Assembly (NCBI GenBank): GCA_045613165.1
Contig: JAZLAK010000119.1
Location: forward strand, 1-5,696
Length of the DNA: 5,696 nt
Direction of reading: 5' to 3'
DNA from: UMGS1124 sp045613165
GTDB lineage: Bacteria > Bacillota_I > Bacilli_A > RF39 > UBA660
Below the pieces are notes generated by a model. That model worked only from the letters and a program-made list of their open reading frames with translations. It was not told the DNA's origin and ran no database searches. Positions 1 to 5,440 of the stretch are shown piece after piece; positions within the stretch are counted from its first letter, which is position 1, and each line of letters begins with the position of its first letter. The position numbers and the translations under genes were made by a program.

Positions 1-539
1 TATTAGAAATAAAAAAATGTAAAGGTATAAAAAATGATATAGAGCATAAATTTCTAACAGTTACTGTAGTTTCATATACTAAAACTAAATTTGGAGAAAA
101 ACTTAAAGATTACATATTAGAAAATGAATCTGGATTTAATGATAGTAATAAAATTGTGAAAAAAGCATATAATAAACAGAAGGAATATTTTAATGAGATA
201 TATAATATTGATGATTTTATTATGATATCTTCATTCCAAAAAAATGTTACTACAAGAAAAGATAGTAATGGTTCTGGAGGAAAAGGATTAACATTATTAA
301 TAGATACGTTAATAAATTCATCATTAGATGATTTTTGTTACTTGTTAAATAATAAAAGTGTACTGTATTTTAAACATCCTTACTTAAACCTATCAGAAGA
401 AGGAACAATTGGTTTTAATAAAGAAAATGACTACATAAATAAAATACCAAGTATGGATATTTTTGCAAAAACAAAAAATTGTTTTAGTGGAACGATATAT
501 AATTTGAGTTTTATTTTGGAGGGAAAAGATTATGAATAA
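1..539 (+). CDS. GHKL-type ATP-binding protein, C-terminal part (5' end outside window)
   Basis: The reading frame is open from the first base to TAA at 537-539, so about 178 residues of a longer protein are visible. A GTG at 156 is only an internal codon. The sequence shows SFQKNVTTR, then a glycine-rich GSGGKGL loop (270-290) resembling the G2 box/ATP lid of GHKL ATPases, and a closing FSGTIYNL strand (483-506) like the final beta strand of histidine-kinase-like ATPase domains. Family knowledge: such domains bind ATP in histidine kinases, anti-sigma kinases (SpoIIAB, RsbW) and stand-alone signalling ATPases. The stop overlaps the next start by 8 bases (ATGAATAA), so the two products are probably made together. 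I see no clear DxGxG (G1) motif in the visible part; the candidate strand near 60-90 reads TVVSYTKTKFGEKL. The N-box would lie upstream of the window. Whether it hydrolyses ATP or phosphorylates its partner is unknown. Confidence 0.72.
   Translation, partial: LEIKKCKGIKNDIEHKFLTVTVVSYTKTKFGEKLKDYILENESGFNDSNKIVKKAYNKQKEYFNEIYNIDDFIMISSFQKNVTTRKDSNGSGGKGLTLLIDTLINSSLDDFCYLLNNKSVLYFKHPYLNLSEEGTIGFNKENDYINKIPSMDIFAKTKNCFSGTIYNLSFILEGKDYE
518..531 (+). promoter_or_regulatory. Strong ribosome binding site inside the upstream gene
   Basis: GGAGGG at 518-523 lies inside the last codons of the ATP-binding protein gene, 8 bases before the ATG at 532. It fixes that ATG as the start of the STAS-like gene and shows that translation can initiate there independently, in addition to coupling through the 8-base overlap. 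Confidence 0.8.
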
Positions 540-816
540 AATAGAATTAATTTTTGATAAAACTATAACTAGATTAGCAGGAAATGAGTTTGGATATAAA
601 ACATATTTAGATCAAGTAGTAAATAAAATAGATTGGAATAATAAAAATATAATTGTTTTTCCAAAAGAAATTGATAGAATTGCAATATCTTTCATACAAG
701 GTTTTGTGCGAGATATATTAAAAAAAATTGATAAAAATAATATAGGAGAATTAGTAATCTTTGAAGCTAGTAGCAAAGAACTAGAAGAAAAGATATTAAA
801 TAATATTAAGTTTTAA
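532..816 (+). CDS. STAS-like domain protein (DUF4325-type), 94 aa
   Basis: A small soluble protein with no membrane segment or signal peptide. It begins with a short strand, then RLAGNEFGYKTY (residues 15-26), a hydrophobic strand NIIVFPKEIDRIAISFIQGF (about 39-58) and a C-terminal strand-helix ending in KELEEKILNNI. The pattern of strand, conserved S-F-QGF helix and final ELVIFEASS strand matches what I know of STAS-like DUF4325 proteins, which are often encoded beside an ATP-binding protein. STAS domains in SpoIIAA and RsbV are the phosphorylated antagonists of GHKL anti-sigma kinases, so by inference it may be the partner or substrate of the preceding protein. The serines at S53 and in the ASS segment are possible acceptor sites, but none is proven. 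It overlaps the upstream gene by 8 bases and the downstream gene by one (TAATG). The family call is from remembered pattern, not a search. Confidence 0.75.
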   Translation: MNKIELIFDKTITRLAGNEFGYKTYLDQVVNKIDWNNKNIIVFPKEIDRIAISFIQGFVRDILKKIDKNNIGELVIFEASSKELEEKILNNIKF

Positions 817-1244
817 TGAATATAGAAGTATTTGTAGCCATTTTAGCATTAACATTATCTATTGTTTCATTTTTTTATTCGATAATTAACTCTCATAATT
901 TAAATAAAATTAATATGAGACTTAATTATTTTGATATTTTCAAAGAAGATATCACTAAATCGTTTCCTGAATACTATACAAAATTTATATCAGAAGAAAG
1001 TTTAAAATTAAATGATGAAATAGGTAAAAATTTTGAAATTTATATAAATAACTTTAGAATTAAAATAAAATTTTTAATGTTTATTGATAAGAAAAATTAT
1101 AAGAAATTAGACAATTATTTAGTAAGATTAGAGGAAGAAATAATAATTCTTCCTACTAGAAAAGAAAATAAGAATGAACATATTCAGAAAATTAATAATT
1201 TAGTTGAAAATATATATAAAATATTAGATAGACATTTTACTTAA
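816..1244 (+). CDS. Single-pass membrane-anchored protein of unknown function, 142 aa
   Basis: Starts at the ATG of TAATG, sharing one base with the previous stop. There is no Shine-Dalgarno sequence just upstream, so translation probably depends on ribosomes finishing the STAS-like gene. Residues 4-24 (VFVAILALTLSIVSFFYSII core) form one hydrophobic helix. The rest is charged and mostly helical, with NYFDIFKEDI near residues 37-46, a second moderately hydrophobic stretch KIKFLMFI near 83-90, and a Lys/Glu-rich probable coiled coil at the C-terminus. The likely layout is a short N-terminus, a membrane anchor and a cytoplasmic domain that could reach the two soluble partners. I do not recognise a catalytic motif and cannot name a family. 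Operon position suggests it is the membrane-bound input or output component of the same system. A terminator follows 6 bases after the stop, so it is the last gene of the operon. Confidence 0.8.
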   Translation: MNIEVFVAILALTLSIVSFFYSIINSHNLNKINMRLNYFDIFKEDITKSFPEYYTKFISEESLKLNDEIGKNFEIYINNFRIKIKFLMFIDKKNYKKLDNYLVRLEEEIIILPTRKENKNEHIQKINNLVENIYKILDRHFT

Positions 1245-1249
1245 AATTT

Positions 1250-1268
1250 AAGAGCAGTTGCTCTTTTT
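1250..1268 (+). terminator. Intrinsic terminator of the ATPase/STAS-like/membrane protein operon
   Basis: A perfect 6-bp stem AAGAGC / GCTCTT with loop AGTT (1250-1265) runs directly into TTTTT (1264-1268). It lies 6 bases past the stop codon of the 142-residue protein, closing the three-gene unit. Confidence 0.85.
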
Positions 1269-1303
1269 ATATTCAATAATATAGATTTAAATATAACAAT
1301 ATG

Positions 1304-1350
1304 ATAATTCGAAATGTTAATCATTACTAATAATGAATTATTAGCGCTAA
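1304..1350. repeat. Cluster of short palindromes in the spacer, possible operator
   Basis: Three inverted repeats lie close together. ATAATTC (1304-1310) pairs with GAATTAT (1335-1341), TCATTA (1321-1326) pairs with TAATGA (1331-1336), and TTAGCGCTAA (1341-1350) is a perfect 10-base palindrome with a GCGC core that stands out in this AT-rich sequence. They lie 40-85 bases upstream of a possible -10 box. Short AT palindromes arise easily by chance here, so only the last is notable. No known repressor site is recognised, and it is not a CIRCE element. Confidence 0.3.
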
Positions 1351-1365
1351 GGAAATTTTAAAAAG

Positions 1366-1393
1366 TGTAAAAAATGTAACTTGTATATATAAT
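1366..1393 (+). promoter_or_regulatory. Possible promoter for the two small ORFs
   Basis: A consensus TATAAT occurs at 1388-1393. The best -35 candidate, TGTAAA (1366-1371), is poor and sits 16 bases upstream. Transcription would start near 1400, leaving only about 9 bases before the ATG at 1409, so the ribosome binding site would sit at the very 5' end. TATAAT-like strings are frequent in such AT-rich DNA. Confidence 0.35.
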
Positions 1394-1408
1394 TATATTA
1401 GGTGAAAA

Positions 1409-1498
1409 ATGAATTGCTTAGAAGGATATATAGGAGGCGGAGGCCAACCTAAATTCAATATAAATGAAGAAAAAGAAATTCTAACAAAAGATGGATAG
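1409..1498 (+). CDS. Possible 29-aa microprotein with a GGGG run
   Basis: ATG at 1409, preceded by a modest AGGTG (1400-1404) 4 bases upstream, opens a 29-codon frame ending in TAG (1496-1498). The peptide starts MNCLEGYIGGGGQPKF and continues as a charged, Glu/Lys-rich tail. The glycine run comes from a tandem hexamer GGAGGC-GGAGGC (1433-1444), a GC-rich island in very AT-rich DNA. One cysteine (C3) is present, and there is no membrane segment or secretion signal. The stop overlaps the next ORF's start by 8 bases (ATGGATAG), the same coupling seen in the operon to the left. It may be a real microprotein, a leader peptide, or the first half of a frameshifted gene, since its end (TKDG) runs smoothly into the other frame (RFFIQKD). 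I do not recognise it. Confidence 0.35.
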   Translation: MNCLEGYIGGGGQPKFNINEEKEILTKDG

Positions 1499-1658
1499 AT
1501 TCTTTATTCAAAAAGATAGTAATTTAAAAGTAAAAAATAGTCATGATAATACACTAAAACAAAAAATATATAGAGATTTCTTAGAAAAACTATTAAGTAA
1601 AAAGTCTTTAGAATTATTACAAAGAAAATATAACGATAAAAGTTATTTAAACAAATAA
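1491..1658 (+). CDS. Possible 55-aa basic helical protein, overlapping the 29-aa ORF
   Basis: ATG at 1491, frame to TAA at 1656-1658. There is no ribosome binding site of its own, so expression would rely on coupling through the 8-base overlap with the previous frame. The product begins MDRFFIQKDSNLKV. Its second half (about residues 22-46, KQKIYRDFLEKLLSKKSLELLQRKY) has the spacing of an amphipathic helix with many lysines, and no membrane helix is present. A +1 shift near 1493 would join it to the upstream frame as one protein of about 82 residues, so it may be the 3' piece of a broken gene. The promoter of the manganese operon begins within its last codons. No family is recognised. Confidence 0.35.
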   Translation: MDRFFIQKDSNLKVKNSHDNTLKQKIYRDFLEKLLSKKSLELLQRKYNDKSYLNK

Positions 1659-1676
1659 TTAAAATTATGTTATAAT
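1648..1676 (+). promoter_or_regulatory. Extended -10 promoter of the manganese operon
   Basis: A perfect TATAAT (1671-1676) is preceded by TGT (1668-1670), an extended -10 element. A weak -35, TAAACA (1648-1653), lies 17 bases upstream. The predicted transcription start near 1683 coincides with the first bases of the riboswitch P1 stem, which supports both calls. Confidence 0.75.
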
Positions 1677-1681
1677 TAATA

Positions 1682-1770
1682 ATAGATGAGGGAGTAGTTA
1701 GCATTATTATGTAATAAAGCCAACATACACGAGATTATCTGGTTTTATTTTAATTAACGAGACTTATCTG
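1682..1770 (+). ncRNA. yybP-ykoY manganese riboswitch aptamer
   Basis: The leader carries the yybP-ykoY hallmark GGGAGTAG (1690-1697), followed by a hairpin formed by GTTAGC (1697-1702) with GCCAAC (1719-1724), one mismatch, and an inner TTATT/AATAA stem. After this comes the conserved-looking ACACGAGA segment (1727-1734). P1 is AGATGAG (1684-1690) paired with CTTATCT (1763-1769), extendable by a T-G wobble (1683/1770). Family knowledge: this class binds Mn2+ and controls Mn exporters and P-type ATPases, such as YoaB of Lactococcus. The P1 3' strand is also the 5' arm of the terminator hairpin, so Mn2+ binding should stabilise P1, block the terminator and turn the operon on. The segment ACGAGA-TTATCTG occurs twice with one extra C in the second copy (1729-1741, 1757-1770), giving a possible alternative partner for the P1 5' strand. 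Confidence 0.88.
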
Positions 1771-1796
1771 CAGTTACTGTAGGTACGTCTTTTTTT
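1760..1796 (+). terminator. Riboswitch-controlled intrinsic terminator
   Basis: AGAC (1760-1763) pairs with GTCT (1787-1790). Inside, TATCTGCAG (1765-1773) pairs with CTGTAGGTA (1777-1785) including two G-U pairs, with a single T/C mismatch between the two helices and a TTA loop. Seven T residues follow (1790-1796). The 5' arm shares 1763-1769 with aptamer stem P1, so the two structures cannot form together. This is the off state at low manganese. Confidence 0.88.
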
Positions 1797-1817
1797 AATA
1801 AGTAAAGGAGAAATTAT

Positions 1818-4433
1818 ATGTTTTATAATAAAAAGGTAGAAGATATAGAAAAAGAATTAGAAACAAGTAATAAAGGATTATCAAAAGAACAAGTCTTAAA
1901 TAGACAACAAAAATATGGTAAAAACACATTACCTAAAAAAGAACAAGATAGTATATTAAAAATATTCTTTAATGAATTTAAAGATCCGATGGTGATTTTA
2001 TTATTAGTAGCAATCTTAGCATCTATAATAGCAGGTGAAGTAATAGATGCAATAGCAATACTATTCATTGTATTAATAGATGCTATGATGGGAACATATC
2101 AAGAAAATAAAGCTAACAATACTGCTGAAGCATTAGCAAAATTAGTAACAACAAAAGTTAAAGTAGTTAGAGATGATGATGTAATATCTATTGATGCTGA
2201 AGATTTAACTATTGGAGATTATGTACTATTAGAATCAGGAGATAAAATAAGTGCTGATATGAGAATAGTAGAAGCACATAATTTAATGGTTGATGAATCA
2301 ATTCTAACTGGAGAAAGTGTACAAGTAAATAAAAATAGCGAAGTTATTAACAAAGAAAATGTTATTATAGCAGAACAAAGTAATATGGCTTTCTCAGGTA
2401 CTACAGTAGTAACAGGTAGAGCAAAAGCAATAGTAGTAAATATTGGACTACAAACTGAAATAGGAAAAATAGCTGATAGTATAAATAATGCTGAAGAAGA
2501 AAAATCACCATTAACTATTAGAGTAGAAAAATTATCTAAACAAATTAGTATGTTAGTATTAGCAGTAGCAATTATTATAACTGTATTACTAATTATGAAA
2601 GATATTCCATATAATGAAATATTTTTATCAGTAATAGCACTTGCAGTATCAGCAATGCCTGAAGGTTTACCGCTAGCACTTACTATGGCTTTAACAATTG
2701 CATCTAATAAAATGGCGAAGAAAAATGTAATAGTTAGAAAATTAAAATCAGCTGAATCATTAGGAAGCTGTACAGTTATAGCAAGTGATAAAACAGGAAC
2801 ACTAACTGTTAATGAACAAACTGCTAAAAAAATTCTATTACCAAATAATGATGAATACGATATTACTGGAACAGGCTTTAGTTTTGAAGGTGAAGTAATA
2901 GGAAATAATATTGAATTAGCAAAAGATATAGCACTACTAGGAGTTATCAACAATGAATCAGATATAGATGAAGAACAACTAGTAGGAGATTCTATTGATA
3001 TAGCATTTAAAGTACTAGGTAAAAAACTTGATATAGAAACTCATACAATTAAAAATCTAGAAATAATTCCATATGAATCAGAAAATAAATACTCAGCAGT
3101 ATTTTATGAAAAAGATGGTGAAACTTACTGTACAGTAAAAGGTTCTTTAGAAGTAATAAAGTCTTTTTGTAAAAATATTAACTTAGTTAATGATAAAATG
3201 AATTCAACTATTTTAGAAGAACAAAACGAAAGACTAGCTAAAGATGGTTATAGAGTAATAGCACTAGCTAATGGTAAAGTAAAAAAACAAGATAAATACT
3301 GTTATGAAGATATAAAGAACTTAACATTTATGGGAATGGTAGGATTTATAGACCCTATAAGAAAAGAAGCAGTAGCATCTATAAATGAATGTCATAAAGC
3401 AGGAATAAAAGTATTAATGATTACAGGTGATCATCCTTTAACAGCATTCTCTATAGCAAAAGATTTAAAACTTACAAATGATTACAATGAAGTAGCAACT
3501 GGTATAGAAATAGATGAAGAATATGATAAAGGTGAAAAAAGTTTTGATGAATTTATCCGTACAAAATATGTATATGCAAGAGTTACACCACTACAAAAAC
3601 TAAAAATAGTTGTATCATTAAAACGTCAAGGAGAATTTGTTGCTGTAACAGGAGATGGAGTAAATGATGCACCAGCATTAAAAGCAGCCAATATTGGTAT
3701 TGCTATGGGTAGTGGAACAGATATAGCAAGAGAAACTGCAGATATGATTATTGTTGATGATAACTTTAAATCTATAGTAGCAGGAATAAAAGAAGGTAGA
3801 GTAGCATACGCCAACATAAGAAAAATAATTTACTTCTTACTTTCTTGTGGACTAGCTGAAGTAATATTCTTTTGTCTATCTATAATTTCAAATTTACCAA
3901 TGCCATTAGTAGCAATACAACTATTATGGATTAACGTAGTAACAGATGGAATACAAGACTTTGCTTTATCATTTGAAAAAGCAGAAGAAGGTATTTTAAA
4001 AGAAAAACCAAGAGATCCAAAAGAATCAATATTTAATAGAAGTTTATTAAAAGAAATTATTGTTGCTGGTTTAGTAATAGGTGGCGTAGTATTTAGTATA
4101 TGGTACTTATTACTAAATAAATTAAATATGGATGTATCTATAGCAAGAGGTTATATTATGGCTTTAATGGTATTTATACAAAACATTCATGTATTTAATT
4201 GTCGTAGTGAAAAGAAATCAGCATTCAAAGTACCAATAAAAAATAATTTATTAATAGTCTATGGAGTACTTGTTTCAGTTCTTTTACAAATTATTGTAAT
4301 GGAAATACCATTTCTTTCAAAATTATTAAAGACAACTTCAATATCATTTATACATATAATATATTTAGCAATAATTGCATCTAGTGTACTTATAATATTA
4401 GAAATTTATAAAAAAATTAATTATAAAAAATAG
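1818..4433 (+). CDS. P2-type cation-translocating ATPase, probable Mn2+ (Ca2+) exporter
   Basis: A full-length 871-residue P-type ATPase with ATG 7 bases after AAAGGAG (1804-1810). The order is: N-terminal cation-ATPase domain (about 1-55), M1/M2 (about 57-95), actuator domain with TGES at 164-167, M3/M4 with PEGLP at 281-285, phosphorylation motif DKTGT at 324-328 (D324 acceptor), nucleotide-binding domain with KGS at 441-443 (usually KGAPE), TGD at 536-538, hinge TGDGVNDAP at 611-619, and six C-terminal helices (about 670-865). Cation-site residues are E282 in M4, E681 in M5, and N706, T709 and D710 in M6. The M5 position matching SERCA N768 appears to be glycine (G678). There is no His-rich or CXXC metal-binding extension, arguing against a copper or zinc P1B pump. 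The manganese riboswitch upstream makes Mn2+ export the most likely task, as for Lactococcus YoaB; Ca2+ transport cannot be excluded. No truncation or frameshift is seen. Confidence 0.95.
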   Translation: MFYNKKVEDIEKELETSNKGLSKEQVLNRQQKYGKNTLPKKEQDSILKIFFNEFKDPMVILLLVAILASIIAGEVIDAIAILFIVLIDAMMGTYQENKANNTAEALAKLVTTKVKVVRDDDVISIDAEDLTIGDYVLLESGDKISADMRIVEAHNLMVDESILTGESVQVNKNSEVINKENVIIAEQSNMAFSGTTVVTGRAKAIVVNIGLQTEIGKIADSINNAEEEKSPLTIRVEKLSKQISMLVLAVAIIITVLLIMKDIPYNEIFLSVIALAVSAMPEGLPLALTMALTIASNKMAKKNVIVRKLKSAESLGSCTVIASDKTGTLTVNEQTAKKILLPNNDEYDITGTGFSFEGEVIGNNIELAKDIALLGVINNESDIDEEQLVGDSIDIAFKVLGKKLDIETHTIKNLEIIPYESENKYSAVFYEKDGETYCTVKGSLEVIKSFCKNINLVNDKMNSTILEEQNERLAKDGYRVIALANGKVKKQDKYCYEDIKNLTFMGMVGFIDPIRKEAVASINECHKAGIKVLMITGDHPLTAFSIAKDLKLTNDYNEVATGIEIDEEYDKGEKSFDEFIRTKYVYARVTPLQKLKIVVSLKRQGEFVAVTGDGVNDAPALKAANIGIAMGSGTDIARETADMIIVDDNFKSIVAGIKEGRVAYANIRKIIYFLLSCGLAEVIFFCLSIISNLPMPLVAIQLLWINVVTDGIQDFALSFEKAEEGILKEKPRDPKESIFNRSLLKEIIVAGLVIGGVVFSIWYLLLNKLNMDVSIARGYIMALMVFIQNIHVFNCRSEKKSAFKVPIKNNLLIVYGVLVSVLLQIIVMEIPFLSKLLKTTSISFIHIIYLAIIASSVLIILEIYKKINYKK

Positions 4434-4442
4434 GAGTAAAAT
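4431..4442 (+). promoter_or_regulatory. Ribosome binding site built over the ATPase stop codon
   Basis: TAGGAG (4431-4436) contains the ATPase stop TAG and the Shine-Dalgarno AGGAG, 6 bases before the ATG at 4443. It sets the start of the next gene and links its translation to that of the ATPase. Confidence 0.85.
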
Positions 4443-5225
4443 ATGGTAAAAAAGTTAAAACAAATAATTAAAGAAAGTGGAACTACAACAGCAACTGTAT
4501 ATATAATTTTAAGAGTGTTAGTCATCATATGTATGATACGTGAAATATTTAATGGAAATATATTCAATGCACTATTATGTGTATTATCACTTATATTATT
4601 TCTATTACCATTCTTTATAGAAAAGAAGTTTAAAATAGACTTACCAGTAACTCTAGAAGTTATGATATTCGCATTTATATTCTCAGCAGAAATACTAGGA
4701 GAAATAAATAACTTCTATGGAATTTTTAAAAACTTTGATACTATACTTCATACTATAAATGGATTTCTAGCAGCAAGTGTAGGTTTCTCTTTAATATATT
4801 TATTAAATGAAAATATTGAATCCTTTAAACTATCTCCCTTATTTGTTAGTATAGTAGCATTCTGTTTTTCAATGACAATAGGCATAATATGGGAATTCTT
4901 TGAATACGGAATGGATAAATATTTTAATTTTGATATGCAAAAAGACAAATATGTATATAAGATAAATACTGTAGAATTACATCCAGAAGATAAAAATGAA
5001 GTTATATTTATAAATGGTATAGATTATACAATTATGTATGACGAAAATGGTAAAGAATTAACTAAAATAGATGGATATTTAGATATAGGATTACATGATA
5101 CTATAAAAGATTTATGGGTTAACTTTATCGGTGCATTTATATATAGTATATTTGGATATTTATACATAATTAACAAAGATAAATATCATATAGCAGAGAA
5201 AATATTGATTAAAAAAGTAAAATAA
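4443..5225 (+). CDS. YjdF/DUF2238-like multi-pass membrane protein, Mn-riboswitch operon
   Basis: A 260-residue integral membrane protein with about six helices (roughly 18-34, 40-58, 68-87, 103-121, 131-153, 224-243). Motifs in order are AEILGEI (82-88), FDTILHTINGF (98-108), GIIWEFFEYGMDK (147-159) and LDIGLHDTIKDLWVNFIGA (213-231). The pattern of D..LH...GF, then W/YE..E, then a D.Q/H-D-T..D...N..GA block resembles the YjdF/DUF2238 inner-membrane family; this is from memory of the pattern. Between helices 5 and 6 is a polar loop of about 65 residues. Conserved-looking D99, H103, E151, E154, D219 and D223 lie in or beside the membrane and could bind a cation. It starts 9 bases after the ATPase stop, with no promoter between, so it is under the same Mn2+ riboswitch. 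A role in manganese export or tolerance is inferred from this context only; the biochemical function is unknown. Confidence 0.8.
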   Translation: MVKKLKQIIKESGTTTATVYIILRVLVIICMIREIFNGNIFNALLCVLSLILFLLPFFIEKKFKIDLPVTLEVMIFAFIFSAEILGEINNFYGIFKNFDTILHTINGFLAASVGFSLIYLLNENIESFKLSPLFVSIVAFCFSMTIGIIWEFFEYGMDKYFNFDMQKDKYVYKINTVELHPEDKNEVIFINGIDYTIMYDENGKELTKIDGYLDIGLHDTIKDLWVNFIGAFIYSIFGYLYIINKDKYHIAEKILIKKVK

Positions 5226-5236
5226 AACTACATAAA

Positions 5237-5262
5237 TGTTCTATATATTAATACAAAGAACA
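5237..5262. repeat. Weak inverted repeat after the manganese operon
   Basis: TGTTCT (5237-5242) pairs with AGAACA (5257-5262) across a 14-base loop, 11 bases past the stop of the membrane protein. No T-run follows, so it is not a convincing terminator. It may only protect the 3' end, or be chance. From here to 5333 I see no gene and no further structure. Confidence 0.3.
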
Positions 5263-5333
5263 AATATAGACTAAAAAAATAAGGTTTTATAAACGAAAAA
5301 GCCACAAATTAACGCAAATAAGTTATTATAAAA

Positions 5334-5436
5334 AAGCATAATAAGAATAGTAAAGTTAAGTATAAAGTGCAACTAGGTATAGTGCAGTAAAAATATTATG
5401 CTTATAAATATCTATATATTGTCGACTATAGATATT
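5334..5436 (+). ncRNA. Structured non-coding leader or 3' UTR before the ASCH gene
   Basis: No ORF of useful length lies here on either strand. AAGCATAATA (5334-5343) is perfectly complementary to TATTATGCTT (5394-5403). Inside it a small hairpin forms from TGC-a-ACTA, loop GGTA, and TAGTGCA (about 5368-5386). A second perfect 10-bp stem follows, AATATCTATA (5407-5416) with TATAGATATT (5427-5436), its loop containing the palindrome GTCGAC. A terminator comes 4 bases later. Nested stems followed by a terminator next to a start codon are the layout of attenuation leaders and riboswitches, but no known class is recognised. A weak promoter (TATTAT at 5324-5329, GCCACA at 5301-5306, 17-base spacer) would start transcription near 5336. 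Alternatively, this is the 3' end of the upstream operon. Confidence 0.45.
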
Positions 5437-5440
5437 AAGT

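Noticed and set aside
156..539. GTG at 156 as the start of a 127-aa protein
   Set aside because: The same frame is open to the window's first base, no ribosome binding site precedes the GTG, and the upstream codons look like protein. It is an internal codon of a gene cut by the window edge.
1304..1393. CRISPR array or mobile-element ends in the AT-rich spacers
   Set aside because: No regularly spaced direct repeats, transposase or terminal inverted repeats are present; the short palindromes do not form such a pattern.
1464..1484. ATG at 1464 downstream of the AGGAGG-like string at 1432-1437
   Set aside because: The string is 26 bases away, too far to serve it, and the frame stops after six codons.
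1504..1704. Minus-strand ORF of 66 codons
   Set aside because: It covers the promoter and first bases of the Mn riboswitch, is just Phe/Tyr/Ile/Leu-rich reading of AT-rich DNA, and has no recognisable content.
2219..2953. Minus-strand ORF of 244 codons inside the ATPase gene, and similar ones at 1823-2068, 3626-3817 and 4748-4948
   Set aside because: All lie antisense to clearly coding genes with full family motifs; they are shadow frames.
5281..5303. GGTTTT...AAAAGCC hairpin as terminator of the manganese operon
   Set aside because: The stem needs a bulge, is almost only A-T, and no T-run follows on the + strand.
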